NCBI GenBank assembly: GCA_035640355.1
Contig: DASQWI010000011.1
Span: 237,846 to 301,845, forward strand
Origin: Actinomycetota bacterium
Lineage (GTDB): Bacteria > Actinomycetota > UBA4738 > HRBIN12
Direction of reading: 5' to 3'
DNA: 64,000 nucleotides
Shown one piece after another: positions 1 to 8,568 of the stretch; the first letter of the stretch is position 1; each line of letters begins with the position of its first letter. A model generated the notes under the pieces. That model was not told where the DNA came from, searched no databases, and saw only the letters and a list, made by a program, of their open reading frames with translations. The translations under genes were made by a program, and so were the position numbers.

Positions 1-753
1 CATCTCGACGGCGGCAGGAACGACCCCGCTCGCGATGATCGCCGAAACCGTTGCGGCGCAGTCGCCAACGGTATCGAAGTCGAGCAGCATGGTCCGGATG
101 GCCGGCGGCAGGGGCGTCAGCCGGACGCACACGGCGGCGACGACGCCGAGCGTTCCCTCCGACCCGACGAAGACTGCTCGAAGGTCGTAGCCGGCCGCCT
201 CGGGGCCCTCGGAGCCGAGCCGTTCGACGGTCCCGTCGGGCAGGACGACGTCGAGCGCGAGGACGTGGTTCGACGTCACGCCGTAGGCCAGGCAGTGCGG
301 TCCGCCGGCGTTCGTGCTGACGTTGCCGCCGATCGAGGATGTCTGCTGCGACGACGGGTCTGGCGCGTAGGTGAACCCGTACGGGCGGAGAGCGTTCGCC
401 AGGTCGAGGTTCGCCAACCCCGGCTCCACCCACGCGATACGATCGGCCGGACGAACCTCGATGAGGTCGGTCATCTTCGACGTGACCACCACGAGCGCGT
501 CCCCGATCGGCGTCGACCCCCCGGCGAGGCCGGTTCCCGAGCCGCGCGGCACGATCGGCAGGCCGTGCTCGCCGGCGATACGAACGCACGCGACCACGTC
601 CGATAGTCGTTGGGGGAACGCCACGAGCGCGCATCCACCCTCGACGAGCGACGCGTCGCGCGCGTACAGACGGAGGGCGAGCGGATCGGAGAGGACCTCG
701 GATTGACCGAGCGCTCCCTCGAGTGCGCGACGTGCTGCCTCGACGTCGGCCAT
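1..753 (-). CDS. FAD-linked oxidase, GlcD-like (3' end beyond window)
   Basis: This is the first 251 codons of an FAD-linked oxidase of the glycolate oxidase/D-lactate dehydrogenase family, which oxidises 2-hydroxy acids with FAD. It starts at an ATG at 751-753 and runs off the left edge. The translation shows the PCMH-type FAD-binding fold: RGSGTGLAGG at residues 70-79, then PDPSS and IGGN..TNAGG around 131-151, and GSEGTLG at 198-204. The substrate-binding C-terminal half is outside the window, so the substrate cannot be assigned. The next gene upstream is a rhodanese on the same strand, 47 bp away. The family is secure; the choice between glycolate, D-lactate and other substrates is open. 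Confidence 0.88.
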   Translation of the reverse strand, partial: MADVEAARRALEGALGQSEVLSDPLALRLYARDASLVEGGCALVAFPQRLSDVVACVRIAGEHGLPIVPRGSGTGLAGGSTPIGDALVVVTSKMTDLIEVRPADRIAWVEPGLANLDLANALRPYGFTYAPDPSSQQTSSIGGNVSTNAGGPHCLAYGVTSNHVLALDVVLPDGTVERLGSEGPEAAGYDLRAVFVGSEGTLGVVAAVCVRLTPLPPAIRTMLLDFDTVGDCAATVSAIIASGVVPAAVEM

Positions 754-800
754 GACGCGCGTTCAGGCTAACGCGGTCCGTCGATCGGTTGAACGCTGCG

Positions 801-1148
801 TTAGGCGACCCGGCCGGGCTGACCCTCAGGCGTCGACAGCGGTCGGCCCTCCGCCGCCCACTCCTCGAGCCCACCATCCAGGTTGTGGGCAGTGAACCCA
901 CGCGCCTGCAGCATCAAGGCGCCGAGCTCGCTGCGGTTGCCCGAACGACACACGACGACCGTTTCCTTGTTCGGATCGAGCTGGTCGACGGCGCCGGCCA
1001 GGATCGAGTTCAGCGGGACGTGGATCGAGCCTTCGATGCGCCCCGCCTCCCACTCGTCGGGCTCACGGCAGTCGACGATCTGCACCTCGTGGAGGCGCTC
1101 GGCCAGGCCGCTCGATGTCGTGAGATCGCTCGTGGTGTCTCCCCGCAC
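801..1148 (-). CDS. Single-domain rhodanese-like protein
   Basis: A 115-residue protein made of one rhodanese domain. The active-site loop CRSGNRS has its Cys at residue 67, the position that carries the persulfide in sulfurtransferases. The family landmarks DCREPDEWEAGRI (residues 26-38) and HVPLNS (43-48) are present, and NLDGGLEEW near residue 89 is the usual C-terminal signature. Such stand-alone rhodaneses move sulfane sulfur between acceptors in the cytoplasm; no partner is evident here. It lies between the GlcD-like gene and a macro-domain gene on the same strand, with gaps of about 47 bp on each side, so co-transcription is possible. Confidence 0.9.
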   Translation of the reverse strand: MRGDTTSDLTTSSGLAERLHEVQIVDCREPDEWEAGRIEGSIHVPLNSILAGAVDQLDPNKETVVVCRSGNRSELGALMLQARGFTAHNLDGGLEEWAAEGRPLSTPEGQPGRVA

Positions 1149-1195
1149 GCGAGGGAACGGGAAAAGGCAATGCTAGCAGCGCGTCCGCGTACGAC

Positions 1196-1711
1196 TCACT
1201 CGCCGAGAGCGCGTTGGAACGCGTCGAGGGCCTCGCCATCGAACAGCACGAAGCGAACCTCGTGGACGGATGTCCGCGCGCCCCGCACGGATTGAATCGC
1301 CACGGATGCTGCCTCCTGAACCGGGTACCCGAACACGCCTGTCGAGATAGCGGGAAACGCCACCGTCTTGGCGCCGAGCTCGTCGGCCACGCGCAACGCC
1401 TCCGCGTGGCACGTTGCGAGAAGCTGAGCTGGTTCGTCTACGCGGTCGTAGACCGGCCCGACGGTGTGGATCACCCACTGCGACGGCAGCTCACCCGCCG
1501 TCGTCGCGACCGCCTGCCCCGTTGGAAGACCGTCCGGGAACCGCGTCCGCCGGACCTCTTTGCACTCCTCGAGGATCGCCGGGCCACCTTTGCGGTGGAT
1601 CGCGCCGTCGACGCCACCGCCGCCGAGCAGGGACGAGTTCGCCGCGTTCACCACCGCGTCGACCTGCTGTTCGGTGATGTCGCCTCGCGCGAGCATGATC
1701 CGTGGAGCCAC
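1196..1711 (-). CDS. Macro-domain protein (O-acetyl-ADP-ribose deacetylase type)
   Basis: A 171-residue stand-alone macro domain of the YmdB/MacroD type. This family binds ADP-ribose and removes O-acetyl-ADP-ribose or mono-ADP-ribose esters. The first binding loop VVNAANSSLLGGGGVDGAIH spans residues 20-39, including the conserved Asn25 and Asp35. The second loop ISTGVFGYP is at 122-130 and the AIHR-like segment is intact. The length is typical of the family. No sirtuin or ADP-ribosyltransferase gene lies nearby, so the physiological substrate is not shown by context. It is divergent from the ABC transporter operon; the 99 bp between them should hold both promoters. Confidence 0.92.
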   Translation of the reverse strand: MAPRIMLARGDITEQQVDAVVNAANSSLLGGGGVDGAIHRKGGPAILEECKEVRRTRFPDGLPTGQAVATTAGELPSQWVIHTVGPVYDRVDEPAQLLATCHAEALRVADELGAKTVAFPAISTGVFGYPVQEAASVAIQSVRGARTSVHEVRFVLFDGEALDAFQRALGE

Positions 1712-1810
1712 GACGTCAGCGTAGCCTGCGCCGAGCCACCGGTTCGACCTGGGAACGCCACCTGCGGTTCAATACCCGTAGCTGAACGAACCAAGGAGAC
1801 GGAGGGAAGC

Positions 1811-3025
1811 GTGGCCGAGATCGTGATGGACGACGTATCGAAGGTCTATCCAGATGGAACCGTCGGCATCTCGGACCTCAGTCTGGACATCAAGGACGGC
1901 GAGTTCATCGTGCTCGTCGGCCCGTCGGGCTGCGGCAAGACCACCGCGCTGCGGATGGTCGCCGGACTGGAGAGCATCACCGGCGGAACGATCAGCATCG
2001 GCGACCGGGTCGTGAACGCGGTTCCCCCGAAGGAACGCGACATCGCGATGGTGTTCCAGAACTACGCGCTGTATCCCCACATGAGCGTGTACGACAACAT
2101 GGCGTTCGGGCTGAAGCTGCGGAAGCTGTCGAAGGAGGAGATCGACCGGCGAGTGAAGGAAGCCGCGACCATCCTCGGATTGGAGGACTTCCTTCAACGC
2201 AAGCCGAAGGCGCTGTCGGGCGGTCAGCGCCAGCGCGTGGCGATGGGTCGCGCGATCGTTCGCGAGCCGAAGGCGTTCCTCATGGACGAGCCGCTGTCCA
2301 ACCTGGACGCGAAGCTCCGCGTGCAGATGCGTTCCGAGATCGCCCGCATCCAGCACGAGCTCGGCGTGACGACCCTGTACGTGACGCACGACCAGACCGA
2401 GGCGATGACGATGGGCGACCGCGTCGCGGTCATTCGCAAGGGCGTGCTGCAGCAGGCCGACACGCCGCAGTACCTGTACGACCACCCGTTGAACCTGTTC
2501 GTCGCCGGTTTCATCGGGTCCCCGGCGATGAACATGGTCGAGGCGACGGTCGCGCGAACGAACGGATCGGCGGCGATCGAGTTCGGCGGCTACAAGCTGC
2601 GCATCCCGGATCACGTGATGTCATTGCGGCCGGCGCTGAAGGGGTTCGACGGGAAGCGGGTGATCGCCGGGATCCGCCCGGAGGACATGGAAGATGCGTC
2701 GCTCGGATCGCAGGCCTCCGATGACCGGATCCGATCGACGGTCGACCTCCGCGAGGCATTGGGCTCGGACGTCGTTGTCCACTTCAAGGTGAACGCGCCG
2801 CCGGCGATCACGGAGGACGTCAAGGAGCTCGCGCACGACGTCGGCGCCGAGGCCCTCGAGGACGTGGAGCACAAGGCCGAGCAGGGCGAGTCGACGTTCG
2901 TCGCTCGGCTCAATCCGCGGACGAAGGCCCAGCAAGGCGAGCCGATCGAGCTCACCGTCGACGTCGGCCGGATGCACTTCTTCGATCCCGACACCGGACT
3001 CGGGATCTACGAGGACGGCGCCTGA
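1811..3025 (+). CDS. Sugar ABC transporter ATP-binding protein (UgpC/MsmK/MalK family)
   Basis: The cytoplasmic ATPase that powers a carbohydrate importer, 404 residues. Walker A GPSGCGKTT is at 37-45, the Q-loop Gln at 83, the signature LSGGQRQR at 135-142, Walker B FLMDEP at 156-161 and the switch His at 193. A C-terminal OB/TOBE domain follows, with the longer insert usual in actinobacterial MsiK/UgpC proteins. The start is the GTG at 1811, preceded by GGAGG at 1801-1805. The frame stays open upstream to 1214, but that part is antisense to the macro-domain gene and has no homology. The stop overlaps the presumed CTG start of the GH1 gene. MsiK-like ATPases can serve several permeases, but this one sits beside its likely partners. 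Confidence 0.95.
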   Translation: MAEIVMDDVSKVYPDGTVGISDLSLDIKDGEFIVLVGPSGCGKTTALRMVAGLESITGGTISIGDRVVNAVPPKERDIAMVFQNYALYPHMSVYDNMAFGLKLRKLSKEEIDRRVKEAATILGLEDFLQRKPKALSGGQRQRVAMGRAIVREPKAFLMDEPLSNLDAKLRVQMRSEIARIQHELGVTTLYVTHDQTEAMTMGDRVAVIRKGVLQQADTPQYLYDHPLNLFVAGFIGSPAMNMVEATVARTNGSAAIEFGGYKLRIPDHVMSLRPALKGFDGKRVIAGIRPEDMEDASLGSQASDDRIRSTVDLREALGSDVVVHFKVNAPPAITEDVKELAHDVGAEALEDVEHKAEQGESTFVARLNPRTKAQQGEPIELTVDVGRMHFFDPDTGLGIYEDGA

Positions 3026-4419
3026 GCCGAGACTCCGCAATCCACGCCTTCCCCGACGGCTTTCTCTGGGGTGTCGCCACGTCGGCGTACCAGGTCGAGG
3101 GCGCCGTTCACGAGGATGGGCGCGGAGTCTCCATCTGGGACACGTTCTGTCGGACCCCGGGAAAGGTCCGAGGCGGCGAGACCGGGGACGTCGCCTGCGA
3201 CCAGTACCACCGGTACGAACAGGACGCCGACCTCATGGCGGAGCTCGGGATCGGGGCGTACCGGTTCTCGATCGCGTGGCCGCGGATCCAGCCCGAGGGG
3301 CGCGGTGCGCCGAACCGAGCCGGGCTCGATCACTATCGCCGACTCGTCGACGCGCTGAACCGACGGGGCATCGCCCCTGTGGCGACGCTGTACCACTGGG
3401 ACCTTCCCCAGGCTCTCGAGGACGCGGGCGGGTGGCCGGTTCGCGAGACCGCCGAGCGCTTCGCCGAGTACGCACGCCTCGTCCACGACGCACTCGGAGG
3501 CGAGGTGCCGTACTGGATCACGTTGAACGAGCCGTGGGTCGCGGCGTGGCTCGGGTACGGCACCGGCGTGCACGCGCCCGGCAAGAACGACGATGCGCTC
3601 GCCCTCGCAGCGACCCACCACCTGCTGCTCGCGCACGGACTCGCCCTCGATGCGCTGACAACCGGCGAGGTCGGCATCGCCCCGAACCTCGAGCCGTGCC
3701 TGCCGGAGACCGATCGGCCGGAAGACGTCCGCGCCGCGCGCCTGGCCGATCTCCACCTCAACGCGTTGGTGCTGGATCCGCTTTTCGGCCGCGGATATCC
3801 GCGCGAGCTCATCGAGCACTTCCGCGGCGTGACCGACATGGAGTTCGTGCTGGACGGCGATCTCGAGGCCATCTCCGGGCCGCTCGACTACCTTGGCGTG
3901 AACTACTACCGCCGGCACACCGTGAGCGCGCGTCCGCGACCCGGGCGCTCCAGCGGGGACTTCCCCGGATCGCTCGGCGCATGGTCGTACCCGCCGCCGG
4001 GCGTCGAGGTGACCGCGATGGGGTGGCCCGTGGAGCCCGAGGGCCTCGCCGTCGTCCTGACCAGGATCCATCGCGAGTACGGGCCGGCAAAGATCTTGAT
4101 CACCGAGAACGGAGCGGCTTTTGAGGACGAGCCGGGAGTCGACGGTTTCGTCCAGGACGATCGTCGCGTGACGTATCTGCGTGAGCACGTGACGGCTGCG
4201 AAAGACGCGCTCGACCAGGGGGTTCCACTGGCCGGGTATTTCGCCTGGTCGCTGCTCGACAACTTCGAGTGGGCGGAGGGGTACGCGAAGCGGTTCGGCG
4301 TGGTCCGGGTTGACGTCGCCACCCAGGTCCGGACGCCGAAGGCCAGCGGGCGCTGGTTCGCCGACCTCATTGCGCGTTCGGACGACGGCGCCATGGCTCG
4401 ACCCACGACCCCGGGTTGA
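3022..4419 (+). CDS. GH1 beta-glucosidase, apparent CTG start
   Basis: A cytoplasmic family-1 glycoside hydrolase that cleaves beta-linked glucosides or galactosides by the retaining mechanism. From a CTG at 3022 it has 465 residues, the normal GH1 length. The N-terminal signature FLWGVATSAYQVEG is at 14-27, the acid/base Glu170 is in TLNEPW and the nucleophile Glu362 is in ITENG. No ATG, GTG or TTG occurs in frame between the TGA at 2722 and Met72 at 3235, and starting there would delete the first barrel strand. The CTG overlaps the ABC ATPase stop (CTGA) and has GAGG at 3011-3014, suggesting coupled translation. Its place inside a sugar ABC operon fits hydrolysis of an imported beta-oligosaccharide. 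Confidence 0.9.
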   Translation: MSRDSAIHAFPDGFLWGVATSAYQVEGAVHEDGRGVSIWDTFCRTPGKVRGGETGDVACDQYHRYEQDADLMAELGIGAYRFSIAWPRIQPEGRGAPNRAGLDHYRRLVDALNRRGIAPVATLYHWDLPQALEDAGGWPVRETAERFAEYARLVHDALGGEVPYWITLNEPWVAAWLGYGTGVHAPGKNDDALALAATHHLLLAHGLALDALTTGEVGIAPNLEPCLPETDRPEDVRAARLADLHLNALVLDPLFGRGYPRELIEHFRGVTDMEFVLDGDLEAISGPLDYLGVNYYRRHTVSARPRPGRSSGDFPGSLGAWSYPPPGVEVTAMGWPVEPEGLAVVLTRIHREYGPAKILITENGAAFEDEPGVDGFVQDDRRVTYLREHVTAAKDALDQGVPLAGYFAWSLLDNFEWAEGYAKRFGVVRVDVATQVRTPKASGRWFADLIARSDDGAMARPTTPG

Positions 4420-4420
4420 C

Positions 4421-4433
4421 CGTATTAGATACG
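4421..4433. promoter_or_regulatory. Inverted repeat upstream of substrate-binding protein
   Basis: CGTAT-TAG-ATACG is a perfect 5-bp inverted repeat just downstream of the GH1 gene and 42 bp before the substrate-binding protein gene. A second hairpin, GGGC...GCCC, follows at 4438-4455. The first could be an operator and the second part of the leader. No regulator gene lies nearby, so this is only a candidate. Confidence 0.25.
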
Positions 4434-4474
4434 TGTGGGCGAAATAGCTTGCCCGCGAGAGAGGGGGAAGGCGT

Positions 4475-5794
4475 ATGCGTTTGCTCAGGCTGATGGCGCT
4501 AGCTGTCGTCCTCGTCCTGGTCGGAGCGGCTTGCGCCGCCGACGAGGACGGAGACGGCGGTGGCGGCGGGGGAGGAGGTAACGAGAACACCGGCACGGTG
4601 AACGTGCTCTCGGCCGGCGACCCCGGAGAGGTCGAGGTCTACAACGGGATCATCGACGAGCTGATCAATGCGAACGTCGACTACACGGCCGAGATCGAGG
4701 CCTCGGGCGAGGCGGAGCAGCAGGCTCAGATCCGGGCCGAGGCCGGCACCCTGGACATCTTCCTGGCGCCGCAGCCGGGACTCGTCGCTGACCTCGCACA
4801 GGCTGGCCAGCTCACGTCGCTGGAGGACCTGGGGATGGACGTCGGCCAGCTCGAGGAGCTGTTCGGCGAGTACTTCGTGTCGCTCGGCGAGGTCGACGGC
4901 CAGCACTACGGTGTCCCCACCAACATCAACCTGAAGAGCATGGTGTGGTACCCGAAGGACGACTTCGACGCCGCGGGATACACCGAGCCCACGACGTGGG
5001 ACGAGATGCTTGCCCTGTCCGATCAGATCGTCGCCGACGGCGGGACGCCGTGGTGCGTGGGCTTCCAGAGCGAGGGGTCGACCGGCTGGCCGGCCACGGA
5101 CTGGATCGAGGACATCATGCTGCGCACCGCGGGGCTCGACGTGTACGAGCAGTGGTACAAGCACGAGATCCCGTTCAACGACCCTGCCGTTCTCAACGCG
5201 GCGCAGATGTTCGGCGACGTCATGTTCCACCCGGACTACGTGCTCGGCGGCGCGGAGAACACGCCGTCGGTCCAGTTCGGTGAGGCGCCGCTCCCGATGT
5301 TCGACGATCCGCCGGGATGCTGGTTGCATCGACAGGCCAGTTTCATCAACGCGTTCTTCCCGGAGGGCACCGAAGCCGGTGTCGACTACGACTGGTTCCC
5401 GCTCCCGCCGATCGACCAGGAGGGGACACTGTTCGCCGGTGAGCTCGCCGTCGTGGGGACGGGCGGGAACCGTCCGGAGGTCCGGGACTTCCTCGAGCGG
5501 TTCATGGCCGAGGACGTCCAGTGCGCGCTCTCGGGCGATCCGGCGTCGTCCCGCATCTCCCCGAACATCAACGTCGGCGCGGACTGCTACGCGAACGACA
5601 TCCTCGCCGAGTCGTCCACCGTACTGACGGACGGCCTGTCCGCGGGGACGGCCGGGTTCGACGCGTCGGACCTGATGCCGTCGGCCGTCGGGGCGGGCAG
5701 CTTCTGGACGGGGATGGTGGACTACATGCGCGACGGTCCGGACTCGATCCAGGGGATCCTCGACGAGATCGAATCGAGCTGGCCGGCGGAGTAG
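4475..5794 (+). CDS. Sugar ABC transporter substrate-binding lipoprotein
   Basis: A 439-residue extracellular solute-binding protein of the carbohydrate family (CUT1 type). The N-terminus is a lipoprotein signal with a hydrophobic stretch and a lipobox ending VGAAC, so Cys20 should be lipidated and the protein anchored outside the membrane. A Gly- and Asp-rich linker (residues 22-37) follows, then the binding protein with typical segments such as TLDIFLAPQPGLVADLAQ. It starts at an ATG with a strong GGGGGAAGG Shine-Dalgarno. Gene order with an ATPase, a GH1 enzyme and two permeases points to oligosaccharide uptake. A perfect hairpin after the stop separates it from the permeases, in keeping with the need for more binding protein than permease. 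Confidence 0.94.
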   Translation: MRLLRLMALAVVLVLVGAACAADEDGDGGGGGGGGNENTGTVNVLSAGDPGEVEVYNGIIDELINANVDYTAEIEASGEAEQQAQIRAEAGTLDIFLAPQPGLVADLAQAGQLTSLEDLGMDVGQLEELFGEYFVSLGEVDGQHYGVPTNINLKSMVWYPKDDFDAAGYTEPTTWDEMLALSDQIVADGGTPWCVGFQSEGSTGWPATDWIEDIMLRTAGLDVYEQWYKHEIPFNDPAVLNAAQMFGDVMFHPDYVLGGAENTPSVQFGEAPLPMFDDPPGCWLHRQASFINAFFPEGTEAGVDYDWFPLPPIDQEGTLFAGELAVVGTGGNRPEVRDFLERFMAEDVQCALSGDPASSRISPNINVGADCYANDILAESSTVLTDGLSAGTAGFDASDLMPSAVGAGSFWTGMVDYMRDGPDSIQGILDEIESSWPAE

Positions 5795-5814
5795 AACCGA
5801 GGAGAGTTGCCGGA

Positions 5815-5847
5815 ACGAGGGGCGGCCGCACAGCGGCCGCCCCTCGT
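5815..5847 (+). terminator. Perfect 15-bp hairpin between binding protein and permease genes
   Basis: A fully complementary 15-bp GC-rich stem (5815-5829 with 5833-5847) closes a 3-nt ACA loop and is followed by GTTT. It lies 20 bp after the substrate-binding protein stop and 40 bp before the first permease start. It is best read as a partial terminator or an mRNA-stabilising 3' end that keeps binding-protein mRNA in excess over permease mRNA. Confidence 0.7.
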
Positions 5848-5887
5848 GTTTGCGCGAGTGACCGAGGTCGGGAGAGGATGACCCGAC

Positions 5888-7015
5888 GTGACCGACACGA
5901 CCCCTGAAGCGGTCGCACCGCCCGCGTCCGCGGGACGGGCAGGCGTCTTCGTCCTCCGGCTGCTCAGCGCGATCGTCGTCCCCATCGTCGCCTTCACCCT
6001 CCTGTGGGTGACGTTCGACTACCTGCGCGACGAGAACGCCAATCGCTTCATCGTCGTCGGGGTCGCGCTCGTCGTCGGCGTGGGCGGCGTCTTCTTCCTC
6101 TACTGGGGGGCGAACAGGGTCATCGAGTTCCTGCCCGAGCGCGTACGCGAGGGAGTACGTCCGTACGTGTTCGTCGGCCCCTGCCTGGTGATCCTCGCGG
6201 TGTTCCTGGTGTATCCGGTCATCAACACCATCCTCATCAGCTTCAAGGACGCGAGGTCGGAGAGTTTCGTCGGGCTCGCCAATTACCGGTTCGTGTTCAC
6301 CGACCACGACATGCTGACGGCCATTCGCAACACGGCGGCGTGGATCGTGATCGTCCCGTTCTTCGGCGTGACCATCGGGCTCGCGTTCGCAACACTGGCC
6401 GACCGGCTCCGGCGGGGTGAGGCGATCGCCAAGTCCGCGATCTTCCTGCCGATGGCGATCTCGTTCGCCGGAGCGTCGATCACCTGGCGGCTGATCTACG
6501 ACTTTCGGCCGCAGGGATTCGGAAGCAACATCGGCCTGCTGAACGGGATCTGGATCGGGCTCGGTCAGGACCCCGTCGCGTGGCTCACGCTACAGCCGTG
6601 GAACAACCTGTTTCTCATGGTGATCTTGATCTGGATCCAGACCGGGTTCGCGATGGTCGTGCTGTCCGCGGCGATCAAGGCGATCCCGGACGAGATCATC
6701 GAGGCGGCACGCATCGACGGCGCCTCGGAGATGCAGGTCTTCCGGCGGATCATCGTGCCGTCGATCCTGCCGACCATCGTCGTCGTTACGACTTACATGG
6801 TCATCAACGCATTGAAGGTGTTCGACATCGTTTTCATCATGGGGAACGCGGAGTCCGACGGCACGGTCGTGATCGCAGAACGGATGATCGACTGGTTCTT
6901 CAGCAGCCGGAACTTCGGACGTGGAGCGGCGATCGCCGTGGTCCTGTTCATCGTGATCGTCCCCGTGATGATCTGGAACGTCCGGCGCTTCCGCGAGGAG
7001 GAGCTGACACGATGA
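5888..7015 (+). CDS. Sugar ABC transporter permease (MalF/UgpA type)
   Basis: A 375-residue integral membrane subunit of the sugar importer. It has two extra N-terminal membrane helices (about residues 17-40 and 50-67) before the usual six-helix MetI-like core, as MalF-type permeases often do. The cytoplasmic EAA loop that docks on the ATPase begins with EAARIDGA at residue 272. The start is a GTG at 5888 with a GGAGAGG ribosome-binding site ahead of it. The last codons overlap the next permease start (ATGA at 7012-7015), indicating coupled translation of the two permeases. Substrate specificity cannot be read from the sequence. Confidence 0.93.
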   Translation: MTDTTPEAVAPPASAGRAGVFVLRLLSAIVVPIVAFTLLWVTFDYLRDENANRFIVVGVALVVGVGGVFFLYWGANRVIEFLPERVREGVRPYVFVGPCLVILAVFLVYPVINTILISFKDARSESFVGLANYRFVFTDHDMLTAIRNTAAWIVIVPFFGVTIGLAFATLADRLRRGEAIAKSAIFLPMAISFAGASITWRLIYDFRPQGFGSNIGLLNGIWIGLGQDPVAWLTLQPWNNLFLMVILIWIQTGFAMVVLSAAIKAIPDEIIEAARIDGASEMQVFRRIIVPSILPTIVVVTTYMVINALKVFDIVFIMGNAESDGTVVIAERMIDWFFSSRNFGRGAAIAVVLFIVIVPVMIWNVRRFREEELTR

Positions 7016-7986
7016 GCTCGACCGTCCCACCGGCCGTCGCCACCGAACCGCAGCGCGGCGAGGTCGCACTCCGCGACGTGCCCGGAGAAGCCGGAAACGT
7101 CGGCGAGCCCAAGAAGGGCGGCTGGGGCGTTCGGATCGTCGTCACGGTGATCTGCGTGGTCTGGTTGGTCCCCACGGTTGGCGTGCTGATCACGTCGTTC
7201 CGTCCGGAGAACCAGGTGCTCAGCACCGGGTGGTGGACGGTGTTCGCGCACCCGTTCCGGCTGGCCGAATGGACCGTTGAGAACTACCGGACCGCGCTCG
7301 ACGCCGCCGGCTTCGGCAACGCCTTCATGAACAGCCTCGCCGTGACCATCCCGGCGACCGTCATTCCCATCACCATCGCGGCGTTCGCCGCGTACGCGTT
7401 CTCGTGGATGGACTTCAAGGGACGGTATGTGATGTTCGTCATCGTGGTCGGGCTCCTCGTCGTCCCGCTGCAGATGGCCCTGATCCCGATCCTCAAGCTG
7501 TACAACGAGGGCGCTGTGCTGTTCGGCCGGCAGATCTTCCCCGATCTCGACCTGAACGGGACGTTCCTTGGCGTGTGGCTTGCCCACGCGGGATTCGGGC
7601 TGCCGCTCGCCACGTACCTGCTCCGCAACTACATCGGTTCGCTTCCGTCATCGATCATCGAGTCGGCGAAGATCGACGGCGCCGACCATTTCACGATCTT
7701 CTGGCGGCTGATCATTCCGCTTTCCGTTCCGGCGCTCGCGGCGTTCGCCATCTTCCAGTTCCTGTGGGTGTGGAACGACCTCCTCGTCGCGTACGTCTTC
7801 CTCGGAGGGACCAGCCAGAACCAGGTGCTCACGGTCGCCCTGCGGAATCTCCTCGGGGGACGGGGGGAGGATTGGCAGGTGCTGACGGCCGCGGCGTTCA
7901 TCTCGATGTCGCTGCCGCTCGTCGTGTTCTTCTCGCTGCAGAAGTACTTCGTGCGGGGCCTCACCGCCGGCGCCGTCAAGGGATGA
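7012..7986 (+). CDS. Sugar ABC transporter permease (MalG/UgpE type)
   Basis: The second membrane subunit of the importer, 324 residues. After a hydrophilic N-terminal tail of about 35 residues it has six predicted membrane helices and the EAA-like loop ESAKIDGADHF beginning at residue 217, then the C-terminal LQKYFVRGLTAGAVKG ending typical of MalG-type proteins. The ATG at 7012 overlaps the preceding stop. The frame is open further upstream, but that region belongs to the first permease. Its own stop overlaps the start of the next membrane-protein gene, so all three are probably translated from one transcript. Confidence 0.94.
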   Translation: MSSTVPPAVATEPQRGEVALRDVPGEAGNVGEPKKGGWGVRIVVTVICVVWLVPTVGVLITSFRPENQVLSTGWWTVFAHPFRLAEWTVENYRTALDAAGFGNAFMNSLAVTIPATVIPITIAAFAAYAFSWMDFKGRYVMFVIVVGLLVVPLQMALIPILKLYNEGAVLFGRQIFPDLDLNGTFLGVWLAHAGFGLPLATYLLRNYIGSLPSSIIESAKIDGADHFTIFWRLIIPLSVPALAAFAIFQFLWVWNDLLVAYVFLGGTSQNQVLTVALRNLLGGRGEDWQVLTAAAFISMSLPLVVFFSLQKYFVRGLTAGAVKG

Positions 7987-8549
7987 TGACCTCGAGGTCA
8001 CGGCGGCCGGCCTCCGCCGGAGCCGAGCCCCTTCCGGCGCAGCGCAAGTGGCGCGCGATCCTGCTGTCCACGCTCGTTCTCGCGCCCGCGTACTGGTCGA
8101 TCCTGGTGGGTCTGGTCTCCGCCGCGTCGGAGGAGGCAGACGCACCCGCGGCGGGGCCGTTCATCGCGTTTGGCTTTGCGCTGATCCCGTTCGTCTTCCT
8201 CGCGCTTGCGTTCCTGTCGGAGCACCCGCGCGGTCCGGGCGCCGTCGTCGGGGCGATGATCCTCACACTGGTCGTCGGGGTCCCGGTCTGGGCGCTCGCC
8301 GCCGACGGCGTCACCGGCTTGGTCGCCGGCATCGGCGCAGGCGGGATCGTCGCGCTTCGATCGGACCAGGACGAGAGCTGGAAGGCGCGTGCGCTCGCGG
8401 TCGCGGTCACCGCCGCGTATGTCTTCCTCAGCGTTCGCGTCGCCGGCGACGTCGTGCTCATCGTCGCGCCGGCGCTGCCGTTCAGCGCGATTGGCGTCGC
8501 CGACCACCTGTCGGAGCGGAGACGTCTGCGCGAGGCGGGGCGGAGGTAG
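7983..8549 (+). CDS. Polytopic membrane protein of unknown function
   Basis: I do not recognise this 188-residue protein. It has a basic N-terminus and about six hydrophobic segments (roughly residues 25-48, 58-78, 86-106, 109-125, 134-152 and 155-172), then a short basic tail RRRLREAGRR. It starts at ATG 7983 (or the adjacent ATG 7986), overlapping the permease stop by 4 nt, so it is almost certainly co-translated with the sugar transporter. Similar small membrane proteins occur at the end of actinobacterial sugar-transport operons, but a role in transport is only inferred from position. Confidence 0.75.
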   Translation: MMTSRSRRPASAGAEPLPAQRKWRAILLSTLVLAPAYWSILVGLVSAASEEADAPAAGPFIAFGFALIPFVFLALAFLSEHPRGPGAVVGAMILTLVVGVPVWALAADGVTGLVAGIGAGGIVALRSDQDESWKARALAVAVTAAYVFLSVRVAGDVVLIVAPALPFSAIGVADHLSERRRLREAGRR

Positions 8550-8568
8550 CCGGGATTAGGCTCTCCGT

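Noticed and set aside
1214..1810. Long N-terminal extension of the ABC ATPase frame
   Set aside because: It is antisense to the macro-domain gene, has no homology, and GTG 1811 has a perfect Shine-Dalgarno.
3007..4596. 529-codon minus-strand frame
   Set aside because: It is the mirror of the GH1 gene; high GC keeps the opposite frame open. The plus strand has clear catalytic motifs.
4499..6307. 602-codon minus-strand frame
   Set aside because: It is antisense to the binding-protein and permease genes, is very rich in Arg, Asp and Glu and matches nothing I know.
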